From NCBI GenBank assembly GCA_015066295.1, contig SVOR01000011.1, forward strand, positions 1 through 50,494: a stretch of 50,494 bases of DNA, given 5' to 3'. Source of the stretch: Oscillospiraceae bacterium. Its GTDB lineage: Bacteria > Bacillota > Clostridia > Oscillospirales > Acutalibacteraceae. Below, one piece after another: positions 26,602 to 34,706 of the stretch (the stretch's first letter is position 1; every line of letters begins with the position of its first letter). The notes under the pieces are model-generated. The model was not told where the DNA came from. It ran no database searches and saw nothing but the letters and a program-made list of their open reading frames with translations. The translations under genes and the position numbers were made by a program.

Positions 26602-26690
26602 AAAAAACAAAAAGCACCCATACGGGTGCAAAAATATCTTTATTGCCCGTAGTTTTGTTTTAGGACAGGATGGTCACGAACTGTCCGCGC
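26602..26690 (-). ncRNA. PreQ1-I riboswitch with terminator
   Basis: Minus strand P1 stem GGACAG/CTGTCC (26686-26681 and 26668-26663), loop TTCGTGACCATC, then the A-rich tail TAAAACAAAACTACGGG. Loop CGTG can pair with tail TACG to form the P2 pseudoknot. The tail TACGGG can instead pair with CCCGTA in the terminator arm at 26626-26621. Ligand binding should free the terminator GCACCCGTATGGGTGC (26629-26614) plus T run, turning the transporter gene off. Confidence 0.87.
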
Positions 26691-26702
26691 TTCAGCAAAA
26701 GA

Positions 26703-26731
26703 ATTGTACATCTTTTTATGTTTGTTGTCAA
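26703..26731 (-). promoter_or_regulatory. Promoter of the preQ1 riboswitch/yhhQ transcript
   Basis: TTGACA (26731-26726), 17-base spacer, TACAAT (26708-26703) on the minus strand. Confidence 0.85.
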
Positions 26732-26763
26732 TAAAAATTCATAAAAAATTAAAAAGGTTTATA

Positions 26764-26792
26764 TTGCAATAATTGTGGTAATATTATACAAT
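26764..26792 (+). promoter_or_regulatory. Promoter of the P-type ATPase gene
   Basis: TTGCAA (26764-26769), 17-base spacer, TACAAT (26787-26792), about 30 bases before the start codon. Confidence 0.65.
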
Positions 26793-26824
26793 ATACTTAA
26801 TACCGAATAAAGGAGTATTATTAA

Positions 26825-29431
26825 ATGTTATTTTATTCTGAAAAGTTGAATGCGGTTTTAGAAGAGCTCGGCACCGATAGGGCGCAGGGATTAAATGAGA
26901 CCGCCATTGCCGAAAAACGTGAAAAATTCGGTGAAAACAAGCTTAAAGAGAAAAAGAAAAAGACTAATTTTCAGCGTTTTTTAGACCAATTTAAAGACGT
27001 TATGATAATTATTCTTATCATTGCCGCCATTGTTTCCTTCACAATAATTTGTGTTGAGAAAAATTGGGGCGAGCTTTTTGAACCGGCCCTTATTTTGCTT
27101 ATTGTTATAATCAATGCGATAATGGGTGTTATGCAGGAAAGCAAGGCCGAAAAAGCGCTTGAAGCTTTGCAGGGGCTGTCTGCTCCGCACGCAAGGGTTA
27201 TTCGTGATGGCCGCGAGCAGATAATTGATGCCGCGTTACTCGTTCCCGGTGATATCATAAAGGTTGAAGCAGGTGACTTTATACCTGCTGATGCACGCCT
27301 TATTGAGAGCGCAAGCCTTAAAAGTGAGGAATCAGCCTTGACGGGTGAATCGGTACCGAGTGAAAAGGATGCCGAGATAGAAATTGGCGAGGATGCGCCG
27401 CTTGGTGACCGCGCAAATATGATTTTCTCGGGTTGTAGTGTTACCTATGGTACTGCCACCGCCGTTGTTACCGCAACGGGTATGGATACCGAAATGGGTA
27501 AAATCGCAGGACTTTTAGATAACGAGCAGGAAACACAAACTCCGCTTCAAAAGAAGTTAGCTCAGCTGGGTAAATATCTCGGCATTGTGGCACTTGCCGC
27601 ATGCGCCGTAATATTTGTTATCGGCGTTTTAAATGATTTAGACCCCATTCATATATTTATGACCGCAGTATCTTTGGCTGTTTCGGCTATTCCCGAGGGT
27701 TTGCCTGCCATCGTTACCATAGTTTTATCTATCGGTGTTCAGCGTATGGTTAAAAAGAATGCCATTATCCGCCGCTTGCCTGCCGTTGAAACCTTGGGTA
27801 GCGCTTCGGTAATTTGCTCGGATAAAACCGGTACTCTTACCCAAAACAGAATGACGCTTATTAAGGCTTACGATGATAAGTCGGGTGCATTTGAAAATAT
27901 CGGTAGTCAGAATACTTCTGCCATTACTGAGCTTTTAAAAATGGGCACACTTTGTTGTGACGGTTCGGTAGATTTTTCGGGCGAGACCGAAAAGCACATG
28001 GGTGACCCCACCGAAACCGCTATTATAGTTGCAGCCCACAAAAACGGTATGGGCAAGGATGAGCTTAACGGCAAATATCCGCGTATTGCGGCAATTCCGT
28101 TTGACTCTGACCGTAAACTTATGACCACCGTTAATAAAATTGACGGCAAAAACGTTGTTATTGTTAAAGGTGCCTTCGACGTTATGATGTCGCGTTGTAT
28201 CGAGGGCGATTTAGAAAAGGCAAAGCAGATTAACGAGGAAATGAGTTCTAATGCTTTGCGTGTGCTTGCTATCGGCACAAAAATTGTAGATGAGGTTAGC
28301 GCCCATCCCACAAGTGACGAGCTTGAAACGGGCCTTACCTTTGTAGGACTTGTCGGTATGATAGACCCGCCGCGTCCCGAGGCTAAGGAGGCTGTTGCCG
28401 TTTGCCGTAAGGCAGGCATTAAGCCGGTTATGATTACGGGTGACCATATTACAACGGCTTCTGCCATTGCTAAAGAGCTTGGCATTATGATGGACGGCGA
28501 TATGGCAATTACGGGCGCACAGCTCGATGATATGACCGATGACGAGCTTGATAATACGGTTGAAAAAATCTCGGTTTATGCCCGTGTATCGCCCGAAAAC
28601 AAAATTAGAATTGTTAAGGCTTGGCAGAGAAAAGACCAGGTTGTTTCAATGACGGGTGACGGTGTAAACGATGCGCCAGCGCTAAAGGCTGCCGATATCG
28701 GTTGCGCAATGGGTATTACAGGTACCGACGTTGCTAAGGGTGCGGCAGATATGACACTTACCGACGATAACTTTGCAACAATAGTTGATGCCGTTCGTGA
28801 GGGTAGAGGTATTTATGCCAACATTAAAAAGGTTGTCGGCTTCTTGCTTGGCACCAACATTGGTGAGGTAATTACTGTATTTGTTGCCATGCTTTTATGG
28901 CACAAAACACCGCTACTTTCAATGCAACTTCTTTGGATAAATCTTGTAACCGACTCACTACCCGCAATTGCACTCGGTATGGAGCCGGTTGAGAGTGATA
29001 TTATGTACGACAAACCCAAGCCCAAAAAGGAAGGCCTATTTGCAAACGGACTTGGCGTAAGGGTTGTTTTACAGGGCTGTATGTTTGGTTTGCTTTCTCT
29101 CGCAGCCTTCTTTATCGGTTGGAAGTTTACAGGCACCGAAGAGGGTGGTCAGACAATGGCATTTATGGTATTGGCGCTTTCTCAGGTGGTTCAGGCCTTT
29201 AATATGCGCTCGGGTCACTCGCTATTTAAGATTGGCTTCTTTGGTAATAAGCAGTTAAACAAGTCGGCGGCAGTTTCGCTCGTATTGGTGTTACTTGTAC
29301 TCTTTACACCGCTATCAACCATATTCGGCTTGGTTTACCTTGAATGGTGGCTCTATCTTGTAGCATTAGGACTTGTTATTTTACCATTACCCGTAATGGA
29401 AATTTCAAAGATTTTCCACAAGACGATATAA
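26825..29431 (+). CDS. Calcium-transporting P-type ATPase (P2A/P2B type)
   Basis: 868 residues. The N-terminal cation-ATPase domain, TGES (173-176), PEGLP in M4 (290-294), the phosphorylated Asp333 in CSDKTGTLT and the hinge MTGDGVNDAPALK are all present. M6 carries NLVTDSLPAIALG, as in SERCA/PMCA-like bacterial pumps such as LMCA1. It exports Ca2+ from the cytoplasm using ATP. About ten membrane segments are visible. Ribosome site AAAGGAG. It is followed by a terminator and then comEC. Confidence 0.93.
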   Translation: MLFYSEKLNAVLEELGTDRAQGLNETAIAEKREKFGENKLKEKKKKTNFQRFLDQFKDVMIIILIIAAIVSFTIICVEKNWGELFEPALILLIVIINAIMGVMQESKAEKALEALQGLSAPHARVIRDGREQIIDAALLVPGDIIKVEAGDFIPADARLIESASLKSEESALTGESVPSEKDAEIEIGEDAPLGDRANMIFSGCSVTYGTATAVVTATGMDTEMGKIAGLLDNEQETQTPLQKKLAQLGKYLGIVALAACAVIFVIGVLNDLDPIHIFMTAVSLAVSAIPEGLPAIVTIVLSIGVQRMVKKNAIIRRLPAVETLGSASVICSDKTGTLTQNRMTLIKAYDDKSGAFENIGSQNTSAITELLKMGTLCCDGSVDFSGETEKHMGDPTETAIIVAAHKNGMGKDELNGKYPRIAAIPFDSDRKLMTTVNKIDGKNVVIVKGAFDVMMSRCIEGDLEKAKQINEEMSSNALRVLAIGTKIVDEVSAHPTSDELETGLTFVGLVGMIDPPRPEAKEAVAVCRKAGIKPVMITGDHITTASAIAKELGIMMDGDMAITGAQLDDMTDDELDNTVEKISVYARVSPENKIRIVKAWQRKDQVVSMTGDGVNDAPALKAADIGCAMGITGTDVAKGAADMTLTDDNFATIVDAVREGRGIYANIKKVVGFLLGTNIGEVITVFVAMLLWHKTPLLSMQLLWINLVTDSLPAIALGMEPVESDIMYDKPKPKKEGLFANGLGVRVVLQGCMFGLLSLAAFFIGWKFTGTEEGGQTMAFMVLALSQVVQAFNMRSGHSLFKIGFFGNKQLNKSAAVSLVLVLLVLFTPLSTIFGLVYLEWWLYLVALGLVILPLPVMEISKIFHKTI

Positions 29432-29438
29432 TTTATAA

Positions 29439-29469
29439 CGAGGTCGGCTTTTGCCGGCCTCGCTTTTTG
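29439..29469 (+). terminator. Terminator between P-type ATPase and comEC
   Basis: Stem CGAGGTCGGC/GCCGGCCTCG with one G-T pair, then T5. It ends about ten bases before the comEC start, so comEC depends on read-through or on a promoter inside the ATPase gene. Confidence 0.85.
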
Positions 29470-29478
29470 GGAGTATAT

Positions 29479-30924
29479 ATGAAGCGACCGATGATTTTAA
29501 GCGCCGCGGCATGCATTTTGCTAAGCTTTTTGCTGATGAATTCAAATTCGTCCGTTTTAATAATAGTTGCCACGCTTTGTTTTGATGCTTTGATATTCTT
29601 ATTGATTTTTAAGAAAACACGCGTATGGGCAATTATTATCGCTTTGTCTTTTTTGTTTTTGCTTAGTATGGTGCGCCTTAATATAAACTACATAGACGAG
29701 TTTAAATATTTTCGCGGCAGGCAGCTTAAAATAGAAGCGGTTGTTACCGACGTTACCATAAAGGAAGAATACTCATCCCTAAAAGTAAAGGTGACCGAGA
29801 GTAAAGAAGTACCTCGTGGCACACGTCTTAGTTTAGTGTATTATAACGGCAATTTTACGGTGGGCAACGAGCTTACCGCCGAGGTTAAGCTTTGGCCAAT
29901 AGATAAGGCAGGAAAGAAGTATAACTATGCCGACAGGGTCTTTGCTACGGGGCGTATAACAAAAATTGTTGATACGCGATACGGCGATAATATTTACCAT
30001 AAATTGCACAATTTTAAAACGCGGGTAACGGGTACTTTATTTAGTGAATTGGACTATGAAAGGGCGGCTTTTTGCTCGGCGCTGACGGTTGGCAACAAAG
30101 AGTATATAAGTGATGATTTTTATAGTGACGTGCGGCGAAGCGGTGTAAGTCACGTTATTGTTGTGTCGGGTATGCATATGTCGATAATATGCGGCAGCAT
30201 ATATACTCTACTTAATAAAATACGTTTTAACAAGCAGGCATCGGCCATTATGACGCTATTATTTATGCTCTTTTTTATGGCGCTTTGCGGCTTTACACCC
30301 TCGGTGTTGCGGGCAGGTCTTATGTACGGCGTATTTTTGTTGTCGCGCATATTCCTGCAAAAGGGTGACGGGCTTAATTCACTATCAATAGCGGTAGTGC
30401 TTATGTTAATTTTAAATCCCTATTTAATTTGGGACGTCGGGTTTTTACTGTCAGCAGCATCAACCTTCGGTATTATCGTAATTTTGCCGATAATTGAGGG
30501 CTATATAGATAAATTTGTTAAATTCAAGTGGCTTAATTGGTTATTAAAGCTGTCATCAATAACCGTTTCGGCGCTTATAACCACCATTCCCATAAGCGTT
30601 TATTATTTCGGTGAAATTTCTATCGTTGCCGTCTTTACCAATATTGCAATATCCTTTGCGGTTACGGCGCTACTCATTTTAGTGGTAATCGGCATAGCAC
30701 TGCACCTAATTTCAGGCAGTAATTTTTTGGTGTCAATGTTATTTACGGCATCGAGTGTTATTTCATCCTATATTATTTCGGTTATAAAATTTTTCTCGTC
30801 TTTACCATTTGCGGCAATACCCTGTAAAATGTGGGCCATAATGCTTATATATATTTTAATTCTTGCAATTTTTATTATATTAAAATATACTTATATTATA
30901 AGAAAAGAAAAAAGGAGTGTTTAA
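29479..30924 (+). CDS. comEC: ComEC/Rec2-type competence channel, lacking the C-terminal nuclease-like domain
   Basis: 481 residues. Two N-terminal membrane helices and an OB-like soluble segment (QLKIEAVVTDVTIKEE) are followed by the competence domain with VSHVIVVSGMHMSII and many membrane helices, including GFTPSVLRAGLMYG. The usual metallo-beta-lactamase-like domain (about 250 residues after the last helix) is absent; the protein ends in a basic tail IIRKEKRSV. It may be a minimal DNA channel. The start at 29479 is the first ATG after the terminator; the frame open further upstream overlaps the ATPase. It is followed by holA after three bases, the common comEC-holA arrangement. Confidence 0.87.
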   Translation: MKRPMILSAAACILLSFLLMNSNSSVLIIVATLCFDALIFLLIFKKTRVWAIIIALSFLFLLSMVRLNINYIDEFKYFRGRQLKIEAVVTDVTIKEEYSSLKVKVTESKEVPRGTRLSLVYYNGNFTVGNELTAEVKLWPIDKAGKKYNYADRVFATGRITKIVDTRYGDNIYHKLHNFKTRVTGTLFSELDYERAAFCSALTVGNKEYISDDFYSDVRRSGVSHVIVVSGMHMSIICGSIYTLLNKIRFNKQASAIMTLLFMLFFMALCGFTPSVLRAGLMYGVFLLSRIFLQKGDGLNSLSIAVVLMLILNPYLIWDVGFLLSAASTFGIIVILPIIEGYIDKFVKFKWLNWLLKLSSITVSALITTIPISVYYFGEISIVAVFTNIAISFAVTALLILVVIGIALHLISGSNFLVSMLFTASSVISSYIISVIKFFSSLPFAAIPCKMWAIMLIYILILAIFIILKYTYIIRKEKRSV

Positions 30925-30927
30925 TAA

Positions 30928-31989
30928 ATGGCGGTATGTTATGAACAGATGCTGGCAAACAGCATTAAAAGCGGTAATTTATTAAACACTTATTTTATAT
31001 TTGGCGACGATGCCTATCTTAAAAAACTGTACGTTGACCGCATTATTGATAAGGTGGTCGACCGAGCCGACGTTTTTAATTTTCTTAAATTTGACGATAA
31101 CGCTAATTTACAAGAGGTTTATGACGCCAAGGAAGAATTTCCTATGATGGCCGACAAAAAGTGTGTCGTGCTTTGCGATTACGATTTTGACGATGCCTCT
31201 AAGGCCGACTTCGAAAAGTTAATAGAGCTTTTATCAAGCCCTGTGGATACAACTGTGTTTATATTTTGGTGCAACAATAAAAGCTTTGACCTTAAAAAGA
31301 GTGACAAGGCCAAAAAGCTAATTGCCGCTACCGAAAAGGGCGGCGGTATGGCGGCACAGATAAATCACAGGCAGCTTTCTGACCTTAGAAAGATGCTTTT
31401 AGACGGTGCAAATAAGCGCGGTGCATCCTTTGAAAGCGGCGCCGCAGATTATTTAATTGAGTGTTGCGGTGAGGATATTAACGTTTTAAAGAATGAACTT
31501 GAAAAGCTGTGCGCCTACGTTGGCAAGGGCAGTATTTCAAAGAAAACCATAGACGCCGTTGCAATAAAATCGATAGAGGCATCGGTCTATGATTTGGCAA
31601 AGGATATCTTTGCGCTTAATATCGAGCATTCAATAATGCTTTTGGATGAGCTTTTTTACAACAGGGTGGAGCCGACAATTATTTTGCATAGTATATTTAC
31701 TGTGTTTATTGATATTTACAGGGCTTTGGCGGCGGCCGAGGCCGGACAAAGCATTTCGGCTGTTGCTAAGGAATTCGGCTACGGCAACCGTGAATTTGTA
31801 CTGACAAGGGCACAGGGTTATGCAAGACGACTCGACAAGGCAAAGGTAAAACTATGCTTTGAGGAAATACTGTGGGCCGATTCATCCTTTAAAAGCTTCG
31901 GCGCCGACGGACGCATTATTTTAGAGGAGCTTGTTGTGAAGCTTATCTATATTCTTTCAAAGGGTGAAAAGCTTGATAAAAATAGATAA
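30928..31989 (+). CDS. holA: DNA polymerase III delta subunit
   Basis: 353 residues. The N-terminus has NTYFIFGDDAYLKKLYVDRII, a family signature. A AAA+-like fold and the collar domain near the C-terminus (VAKEFGYGNREFVLTRAQGYAR) follow. It loads the sliding clamp as part of the gamma/delta complex. It starts three bases after the comEC stop. Confidence 0.92.
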   Translation: MAVCYEQMLANSIKSGNLLNTYFIFGDDAYLKKLYVDRIIDKVVDRADVFNFLKFDDNANLQEVYDAKEEFPMMADKKCVVLCDYDFDDASKADFEKLIELLSSPVDTTVFIFWCNNKSFDLKKSDKAKKLIAATEKGGGMAAQINHRQLSDLRKMLLDGANKRGASFESGAADYLIECCGEDINVLKNELEKLCAYVGKGSISKKTIDAVAIKSIEASVYDLAKDIFALNIEHSIMLLDELFYNRVEPTIILHSIFTVFIDIYRALAAAEAGQSISAVAKEFGYGNREFVLTRAQGYARRLDKAKVKLCFEEILWADSSFKSFGADGRIILEELVVKLIYILSKGEKLDKNR

Positions 31990-32575
31990 GGCAATAATCG
32001 TCGAGGGTAAATACGACAAAATAAAGCTTGAAAATTTAATAGATGCCTTAATAATTACGACCGACGGCTTTCGCATATTTAGGGATAAGGATAAATTAGC
32101 CTTGATAAAGCTGTTGGCTCGGGAAAAGGGTATAATCATCCTTACCGATAGTGATAGCGCGGGTATGCTTATTCGCTCACACCTTAAGGGTATGATAGAT
32201 AGAGAAAGCATTACAAACGTCTTTTTGCCGCAGCTGCTCGGTAAGGAGCGCCGCAAGGCAACAAAAAGCGCCGAGGGGTATTTAGGCGTTGAGGGTACAC
32301 CCGACGAGATAATTTTAAAGGCATTTGAAAAGGCGGGCGTTACGGGTGAAATTACACCCGAGCTTTCCCGCAAGGTCGAGAAGCGAGATTTATATTTTTG
32401 GGATTTAAGCGGCACCGAAAATTCGTCTAAAAACAGGGCAGAGCTTTGCGAACATATGGGCTTGCCTCATAATATACCAACAAATTCTTTTTTAGATTTA
32501 ATAAACACAGTTTACGGTTTTGAAAAATTTTCTTTGGTGGTGGAAAAATGGAAGCAAGGACGGCACAAAAGCTAA
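31973..32575 (+). CDS. rnmV: Ribonuclease M5 (Toprim), 5S rRNA maturation
   Basis: About 200 residues. The Toprim motifs AIIVEGKYDKIKL, ITTDGFRIF and IILTDSDSAG are near the N-terminus, and SAEGYLGVEGTPDEIILKAF follows, as in RNase M5. The TTG at 31973 is preferred because homologues start MIK and an AAAGGG site lies about seven bases before it; a GTG at 31964 is the alternative. Either start overlaps holA. The enzyme trims precursor 5S rRNA. Confidence 0.88.
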   Translation: MIKIDKAIIVEGKYDKIKLENLIDALIITTDGFRIFRDKDKLALIKLLAREKGIIILTDSDSAGMLIRSHLKGMIDRESITNVFLPQLLGKERRKATKSAEGYLGVEGTPDEIILKAFEKAGVTGEITPELSRKVEKRDLYFWDLSGTENSSKNRAELCEHMGLPHNIPTNSFLDLINTVYGFEKFSLVVEKWKQGRHKS

Positions 32576-33549
32576 AACTTCTTTATATTATCGAGATTTT
32601 GCAAAAATACAGCGATGAGGAAAACCCCATAAACGCTACCGAAATTTGTGAAAAACTCGATGCGTGCGGCATTTCTGCCGAGCGTAAGGCGGTTTATAAC
32701 GATATTGACGTGCTTATTGATTATGGCTACGACATCGTCAAGGCTACCGTGCCTCGCAGGGGATATTTTATGGGTTCGCGCCATTTCGAACTGCCCGAAA
32801 TTTACCTTTTGTGTGATGCGGTGCGCTCGGCTAATTTTATAACACCTAAAAAGACGAGGGAGCTTATCGAAAAGCTCGACTCAATGCTCAGCGTTAATCA
32901 GGTTAAGGAGCGCGAAAGCCGTATATACATAAATCCCGCCAATAAATTTAAAAATGAAGAGATTTATTATAGTATCGATAAAATAAACAAAGCAATTCAC
33001 AAGGGTGTAAAGGTAAGCTTTAAATATTCACAACGAAAGCTGACCGAGGACAGAAAAATTGCTTTGGTTGACAAGGTCTTTACCGTCAGCCCCTATGCAC
33101 TTATTTGGCAGAACGACCGATATTATCTTGTCGGTAATATTGAAAAATACGATAATCTTGTGCATTTACGCCTTGATAAAATACGTGCTGTTGAAATTTT
33201 AGACAAAAATAAGGCGCGCCATTTTAGTGAGGTCTCGGAATACACCGAGTTTTTCGACAGTGCCGACTATATTGCCAAAACCTTTAATATGTATGGCGGC
33301 GCACTCAAGCGCATTGAACTCAAATGTGCTAAAAAAATCTTGGACCAGATAATCGATCGCTTCTCAGAGGATATTTTCGTCTATAAGGTAACCGAGGAAA
33401 GCTTTAGCTTTGGGGCCGACGCCCATATAAGTGAGGGACTTATAAGCTGGCTCTTGCAGTACGGTAAGGACGTGGAGGTTGTGTCCCCCGAGGACCTTCG
33501 CGATATGATAAGCGAGAGAATAAATGATTTAAGGGAGCTTTATAAATAA
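32548..33549 (+). CDS. WYL-domain transcriptional regulator
   Basis: 333 residues. An N-terminal winged helix (LLYIIEILQKYSDEENPINATEICEKL, then SAERKAVYNDIDVLIDYGYDI) is followed by the WYL/WCX region with SPYALIWQNDRYYLVGN. The WYL triad is changed: SPYALIWQNDRYYL has the conserved Tyr-Tyr-Leu. Such proteins sense nucleotides or nucleic acid. The gene overlaps rnmV by 28 bases and shares TAATG with the next gene, indicating tight coupling. Confidence 0.87.
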   Translation: MEARTAQKLKLLYIIEILQKYSDEENPINATEICEKLDACGISAERKAVYNDIDVLIDYGYDIVKATVPRRGYFMGSRHFELPEIYLLCDAVRSANFITPKKTRELIEKLDSMLSVNQVKERESRIYINPANKFKNEEIYYSIDKINKAIHKGVKVSFKYSQRKLTEDRKIALVDKVFTVSPYALIWQNDRYYLVGNIEKYDNLVHLRLDKIRAVEILDKNKARHFSEVSEYTEFFDSADYIAKTFNMYGGALKRIELKCAKKILDQIIDRFSEDIFVYKVTEESFSFGADAHISEGLISWLLQYGKDVEVVSPEDLRDMISERINDLRELYK

Positions 33550-33872
33550 TGTTTTCCTTTTTTAAAAAAGAAAAAAAGAATACCGCTTTGCTTCAAAATT
33601 TTGACGGCAGACAGGTAAAGTACGTAACCAAAAGAGTACAGTTGCCCGATGGCAGCGTAAATTACGATATTGTCGGTAAAAGTGGCAGAATTGCCGTAAT
33701 TAACCAAAATATAAGGGTAATTTGCGGCGAGATAGACGTTTTTAATTGCCCTGTCGACCAATGCAAATACTACCTTCTTATGTCGGGTGACGGCGTAACG
33801 GTCGAGGGACAAAACACCGTTACCGGTGAGTTCGATACCATAACGGCGTACTATTCTTATTATCGAAAATAA
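33549..33872 (+). CDS. Conserved-looking hypothetical protein, 107 aa
   Basis: Not recognised. A lysine-rich start (FFKKEKKN) is followed by beta-rich sequence, with DGSVNYDIVGKSGRIAVIN and TGEFDTITAYYSYYRK at the end. It looks like a small beta-barrel. Translationally coupled to the WYL regulator through TAATG. Confidence 0.65.
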   Translation: MFSFFKKEKKNTALLQNFDGRQVKYVTKRVQLPDGSVNYDIVGKSGRIAVINQNIRVICGEIDVFNCPVDQCKYYLLMSGDGVTVEGQNTVTGEFDTITAYYSYYRK

Positions 33873-33875
33873 ATT

Positions 33876-33897
33876 AAGCCTCGCATTAGCGAGGCTT
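33876..33897 (+). terminator. Terminator of the comEC-holA-rnmV-WYL operon
   Basis: Stem AAGCCTCGC/GCGAGGCTT with short loop, followed by TTCATTTTG. Confidence 0.8.
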
Positions 33898-33912
33898 TCA
33901 TTTTGCAATAAA

Positions 33913-33966
33913 TTTATCGAAAAACGATAAAAATATATTGACAAACGCAAAATAATGGTGTATTAT
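33913..33966 (+). promoter_or_regulatory. Palindromic operator plus promoter of DUF2975 operon
   Basis: Palindrome TTTATCG-AAAAA-CGATAAA (33913-33931), six bases, TTGACA (33938-33943), 17-base spacer, TATTAT (33961-33966). The same palindrome at the same distance precedes the promoter at 42697-42725. Confidence 0.8.
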
Positions 33967-34007
33967 GAGGTCGAAAAGAAATTTTCCAACTTTTAGGAGG
34001 TCTTATT

Positions 34008-34481
34008 ATGTTAAAAATACCTACAAAAGCATCAATTTTATTATCGACCATATTTTCTGTTTTGTTCTTTATTGGTTGTGTAGTAGGTCTATTCTTTCTA
34101 TGGAATATAGTTGACGGGCTTATTGATGCAAGATATATTGTTGGCGGATATGAATATATAACTTCTCAAAACCGTTTAATTATACATATACTTTCTTACA
34201 TGGTGTTAGCCGACGTTATGGTGGCGGATATAATACTTTTTTTACTTTTATTATTTGTCAAAAAAGATGAAGTGTTTACTAAAAAGAGTGTTGCATTAGT
34301 TCGTGGTGTTTCTTGGTGTTGTATCTGCTTAGGTTTAATTTTTGTGGCAATCGGTATGTATTTTTATATTGCTTGGATAGTTGCCTTTGCTGCACTTTTC
34401 TTAGGGCTCTGTATAAGGGTTGTTAAAAACGTTATTGAACAGGCAACCGAAATCAAGCAGGAAAACGATTTAACGGTTTAG
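34008..34481 (+). CDS. DUF2975 membrane protein
   Basis: 157 residues with four hydrophobic segments. The DUF2975 layout is visible, with ILLSTIFSVLFFIGCVVGL first and VFTKKSVALVRGVSWCCICLG before the last pair. Function unknown. Ribosome site TAGGAGG. A small XRE regulator gene follows ten bases later, the usual partner of DUF2975. Confidence 0.8.
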   Translation: MLKIPTKASILLSTIFSVLFFIGCVVGLFFLWNIVDGLIDARYIVGGYEYITSQNRLIIHILSYMVLADVMVADIILFLLLLFVKKDEVFTKKSVALVRGVSWCCICLGLIFVAIGMYFYIAWIVAFAALFLGLCIRVVKNVIEQATEIKQENDLTV

Positions 34482-34491
34482 GCGGTGGAGT

Positions 34492-34695
34492 ATGATAGTA
34501 ATAAATCTTGACGTAATGATGGCCAAAAGAAAGATATCATTAAATGAGTTGTCCGACAAGGTTGGCATAACCCTTGCAAATCTTTCCATACTCAAAAACA
34601 ATAAGGCCAAGGCAATACGCTTTTCAACGCTCGATGCTATATGCAAGGCGCTTGACTGTCGTGTTGAGGATATACTTGAATATATAGACGAATAG
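34492..34695 (+). CDS. XRE-family regulator (YozG-like)
   Basis: 67 residues, essentially one helix-turn-helix: MIVINLDVMMAKRKISLNE start, SDKVGITLANLSILKNNK as the HTH, and AICKALDCRVEDILEYI at the end. It is a candidate for binding the TTTATCG-N5-CGATAAA palindrome in front of its own operon. Located between its usual neighbours DUF2975 and a DUF4153-like gene. Confidence 0.88.
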   Translation: MIVINLDVMMAKRKISLNELSDKVGITLANLSILKNNKAKAIRFSTLDAICKALDCRVEDILEYIDE

Positions 34696-34706
34696 GAGGT
34701 TTTTTT

